A stretch of DNA of 64,000 nt from Bartonella sp. M0283 (GTDB taxonomy: Bacteria > Pseudomonadota > Alphaproteobacteria > Rhizobiales > Rhizobiaceae), in contig NZ_JACFSK010000001.1 of the NCBI RefSeq assembly GCF_016100455.1, forward strand, positions 1,984,001 to 2,048,000, written 5' to 3'. Position 1 is the stretch's first letter. Each line of letters starts with the position of its first letter. Below, in pieces: positions 61,413 to 64,000 of the stretch. Below the pieces are notes generated by a model that worked only from the letters and a program-made list of their open reading frames with translations, had not been told where the DNA came from and searched no databases. A program made the translations under genes and the position numbers.

Positions 61413-61913
61413 ATGACAGATCATAATAAAAAACCTCTTTATAGCTACCCCATGCGTGGCTTTGGCGTTATTACAATTTTTCTGTTGCTTGGGCCTGCCG
61501 TCCAGACAATTGCCGGAGTTTATCTTCTTCATCATTGGGTTGGCGGCACAAATCTGCTCGTAGAGATTTTCGATGTTTTTAGTAACGATGTGCGTTCAAG
61601 ATTTTTATCCGGTTATTCCTATTACATGCCTTCGGTATTTTTAAGCGGAGTATTTTGTTCTCTTCCTCCTTCACGAGGACTAGGGCTTTCACTTTCAGCA
61701 TCCATTTGGCGTACCATTCTGGTTAGTTTATGCGTGGAAATATTCTATATTGTTATGTCCCAGATTGTTACGCCCGAGCCCAATATGGTGCATATAACAA
61801 GTGAAGATATTCTTCGCAGGCTCTCTTATGGCTTCATCCAATGGATATTTGTCGGCTGGGTTTGTTGGATTCTTGCAACCGGTTTCAGACTTGATAAACC
61901 GGTCGAGCAATAA
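61413..61913 (+). CDS. Unrecognised integral membrane protein (membrane cluster, gene 2)
   Basis: The 166-residue product (ATG 61413; an upstream GTG at 61404 is in frame) has about four hydrophobic segments, with a polar loop near residue 55 and a final helix FIQWIFVGWVCWILATGF. No family recognised. It lies 33 bases after gene 1 and may be co-transcribed. Confidence 0.62.
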   Translation: MTDHNKKPLYSYPMRGFGVITIFLLLGPAVQTIAGVYLLHHWVGGTNLLVEIFDVFSNDVRSRFLSGYSYYMPSVFLSGVFCSLPPSRGLGLSLSASIWRTILVSLCVEIFYIVMSQIVTPEPNMVHITSEDILRRLSYGFIQWIFVGWVCWILATGFRLDKPVEQ

Positions 61914-62124
61914 TACTGCCGGCTTTTGTCGCTTTATCTAAAAAACGATATGATCCTTATTCAAGAAAACGGACAAAGCTGAATTCAGGAAAAGCCATAG
62001 AAAGACGGTAGATATTTCGTAAACGGAAAAACCGCTACACTGTATTTTATAACGAAGTGATTTTAATTCTAAAATAACGTTATATTATTCCTGCTTTGCC
62101 GGAACAGAGAAAAGGATATTTATC

Positions 62125-63495
62125 TTGCAACCCGAAAAAACCGACAAAAAATTCAGGCCGGTCGGTTTTCTGCAGGCCCGTTTTCTCCAAGCTGTGCTTG
62201 TCGTTCTTGCAGCTCTCATCATTTTGCCTACGGCATGGTCATTTTTTTTCCTGCTTTTTGGCGGATGGTTCAAGACATTCGGTTTTTCTCTAACCATAGC
62301 CTTTTTCAGGCCTTATCAAATCTACTTACCAAGTTTTATCACTGCCTGTCTGATTGCGTTCATCCTGGGATTGAGAAGTGCAAGCTGGGGAAGTATTTCA
62401 CTCAAATTTTCGTTAATTACCGCGGTTCTTATGGCAATTTTTTTCGATGGCGCCATCCGCATTATAAAGCTGTCTTTACCTCAGTTACTTTCGTCTGTCG
62501 GCATTTCCAATGAATCCTTTCCCTATTGGACGGCTGCCTGGCTTTTTGCCGGAGGATTATTCTGGATAATATTGAACTTAACTGGCCTTACCAGCCGCTA
62601 CAAAGAGGAAGAACGTGCGCGTCTTGTCGATGCCATGAAGCTCGCCCTTGTTTATGCAATTTATGGACCGGTGCTTTATATCATCATCACATTATGTGTC
62701 ATGGTGGGAGATGATTTGAGTTATCTTGGAGCTCGCGGGGTCATATCCGGAAAAATAAACACTGCAGGACTTATGCTTGTAAGCCTTACCATTTTTTGTG
62801 GTGTACGGAAATTACGTCTCTACGGTACGCTCACCTGGCGTTGGCTGTTTGCTGTAACAATAACAATTTCATTAAGTTTCTGGATTGTCGACAGTATATT
62901 TGTCTCCAAATCTGATTGGCAGCAAACCGGTCTTTATATTTTGGCCGTTTATCTTTTAACAGCTATCAGCCTCACCTTGATCGGTGGCGGTTTGTTATGT
63001 TTGTTAGGGGTTCCTTTTAACGGTAAAAGCCTTCAAACAACAATTCGGCCAAACCCGCGTTATCATCTTGGAAGCAGGGCTTTTTTCTCTTCATTTGTTT
63101 TTTTCATCTTTTTTATTTCTGCTCCACCTCTTTGGCAATCAGGCACAATTTTATGGCGGGCATTGCTTTTTTCCTTTCCGCCTGCCTCTTTTTTTACCGC
63201 AAATCTTTCCTTTGCCTATCTTGATGCCGGTATTGTTTTTTCCGGATGCGTCGCTATCATCGCATTTATCAAACGTGAAATCGATTTCAATTCCATATTT
63301 TTGGCCGCACTTATTTGCGCTTGCAGTAGTCTATTTCTACCGGTGAGCTATCTCGGCGTGAATTTCGGAATTTTCTTCGACTTTGTCGGTTGGTCAATGC
63401 TGCTTCTGGCCCCTTGTTCGGCGTTCGGCTATTATATTCTAAGCCTTTGTAAACAGGTTGCTCGGTCGTCAAACTTCCCACCTAAATTGTCATAA
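62125..63495 (+). CDS. Unrecognised polytopic membrane protein (membrane cluster, gene 3)
   Basis: The 456-residue product has roughly twelve hydrophobic segments, and a charged loop near residue 160 (SRYKEEERARLVDAMK). No transporter or enzyme motif is apparent. The start is TTG 62125, supported by AAAAGGA about 10 bases upstream. It follows gene 2 by about 210 bases. Confidence 0.7.
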   Translation: MQPEKTDKKFRPVGFLQARFLQAVLVVLAALIILPTAWSFFFLLFGGWFKTFGFSLTIAFFRPYQIYLPSFITACLIAFILGLRSASWGSISLKFSLITAVLMAIFFDGAIRIIKLSLPQLLSSVGISNESFPYWTAAWLFAGGLFWIILNLTGLTSRYKEEERARLVDAMKLALVYAIYGPVLYIIITLCVMVGDDLSYLGARGVISGKINTAGLMLVSLTIFCGVRKLRLYGTLTWRWLFAVTITISLSFWIVDSIFVSKSDWQQTGLYILAVYLLTAISLTLIGGGLLCLLGVPFNGKSLQTTIRPNPRYHLGSRAFFSSFVFFIFFISAPPLWQSGTILWRALLFSFPPASFFTANLSFAYLDAGIVFSGCVAIIAFIKREIDFNSIFLAALICACSSLFLPVSYLGVNFGIFFDFVGWSMLLLAPCSAFGYYILSLCKQVARSSNFPPKLS

Positions 63496-63791
63496 TCAGG
63501 ATGCCCCCGAAAACGATTGACGAGGTATTTCAACATTTAATCCTGTTCATTTTTCCAACTTATCAATTGCCAAAGTCATGTTTATTCCGGCTGCATGATA
63601 GAGATATTTCCCCCAAATTGACCGTTTAAGGTACAAATTTTCAGGCAAAACTATGTATAGTTTTAAAATTAACCGCATTTTTGTTTATCCAAGCCCAAAC
63701 CATACAACTCATGTGCCCGACACATTGCAGAACACCGGTACCAGTGGTACAAATTAACTGAAAATTAATATTTCCGGGTGGAGTGGTATTG
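63496..63791. other. Intergenic region before the final gene
   Basis: About 295 bases with no ORF or convincing terminator. The final gene is preceded by GGTGGAGTGG near 63777-63786, a possible ribosome binding site. Confidence 0.4.
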
Positions 63792-64000
63792 ATGAAACCT
63801 GTCGTGGCTGCGGTTTTTATGTGTCTTACTTTGTGCTCTCTCGCCTTTGGTCAGGAGAACCAAAATAATGACAAGGCAACCGATACTCCTTCCGGACCGA
63901 CACCAGTTGAAAATAATCAGCCGTCCGAAAATCCATCGCCAACAAAAACCACAATGAGCGAACCGCCGGGCAAGCCGATGGTTTTTACACTTCGCAAAGT
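63792..64000 (+). CDS. N-terminal part of a secreted protein (truncated by window edge)
   Basis: The first 69 codons give a signal peptide (MKPVVAAVFMCLTLCSLAFG) followed by a proline/asparagine/threonine-rich spacer and then GKPMVFTLRK at the window edge. The rest lies outside the window. The segment before the cut could open a folded periplasmic domain, but the family cannot be assigned; I considered IalB-like and COG3904-like proteins and have support for neither. Confidence 0.65.
   Translation, partial: MKPVVAAVFMCLTLCSLAFGQENQNNDKATDTPSGPTPVENNQPSENPSPTKTTMSEPPGKPMVFTLRK

Overview
This is a 64 kb chromosomal segment of an alphaproteobacterium of the order Hyphomicrobiales, most like Bartonellaceae. 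The evidence is the gene set: a RegB/RegA-type redox pair, an Irr-type Fur regulator divergent from sitABCD, MmcB, DUF2794, DUF1150 downstream of hsp20, and an NDUFA9-like reductase. Base composition is clearly lower in GC than Brucella or Rhizobium. The exact genus is inference; a bee-gut-type Bartonella with intact trp and glp genes would fit. I see no prophage, IS element, CRISPR array, rRNA or tRNA gene.

Layout. 0-10 kb: pncB, gyrB, an imine-metabolism pair (RidA-like plus an ornithine-cyclodeaminase/ketimine-reductase-like enzyme), and hrpB. 10-17 kb: regB-regA, mmcB, and a tesA-like lipase divergent from ybbA-ybbP. 17-25 kb: a run of envelope genes (Bax-inhibitor-1, cardiolipin-synthase-like PLD, HdeD, RlpA, DUF454, L,D-transpeptidase), then a small RNA and a GT25 glycosyltransferase. 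25-30 kb: the sitABCD manganese/iron importer with an Irr-like regulator and paired palindromes in the divergent promoter. 30-37 kb: upp, ubiE-ubiB, a secreted trypsin-like protease with PAN-like repeats, and a coaBC fused to a ribbon-helix-helix domain. 37-46 kb: a serine beta-lactamase-like hydrolase, a PfkB kinase, a CysZ/EI24-like protein, trpFBA-accD-folC, and the NDUFA9-like gene. 47-52 kb: a small lipoprotein and glpD-glpF-glpK. 52-60 kb: rpmI-rplT, a kinase-like gene, pheS-pheT, ada, nth, and hsp20-DUF1150. 60-64 kb: an AT-rich spacer, three unrecognised membrane proteins, and the start of a secreted protein.

The most interesting non-coding items are three. First, a minus-strand RNA near 24.3 kb has three hairpins that each display a CUCCUCC anti-Shine-Dalgarno loop, as in the alpha-r14/'cuckoo' sRNA families. 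Second, the hsp20 leader has a sigma-32-like promoter and a ROSE-type thermometer hairpin over the ribosome binding site. Third, at least nine short (12-26 bp) intergenic tandem duplications occur, one of them at the start codon of regB. Protein-level oddities are the RHH-CoaBC fusion, the protease lying between ubiB and coaBC, an Irr homologue without its HxH residues, altered NPA motifs in GlpF, and an AccD without zinc-ribbon cysteines. I did not find a clearly new multi-gene defence or biosynthetic system.
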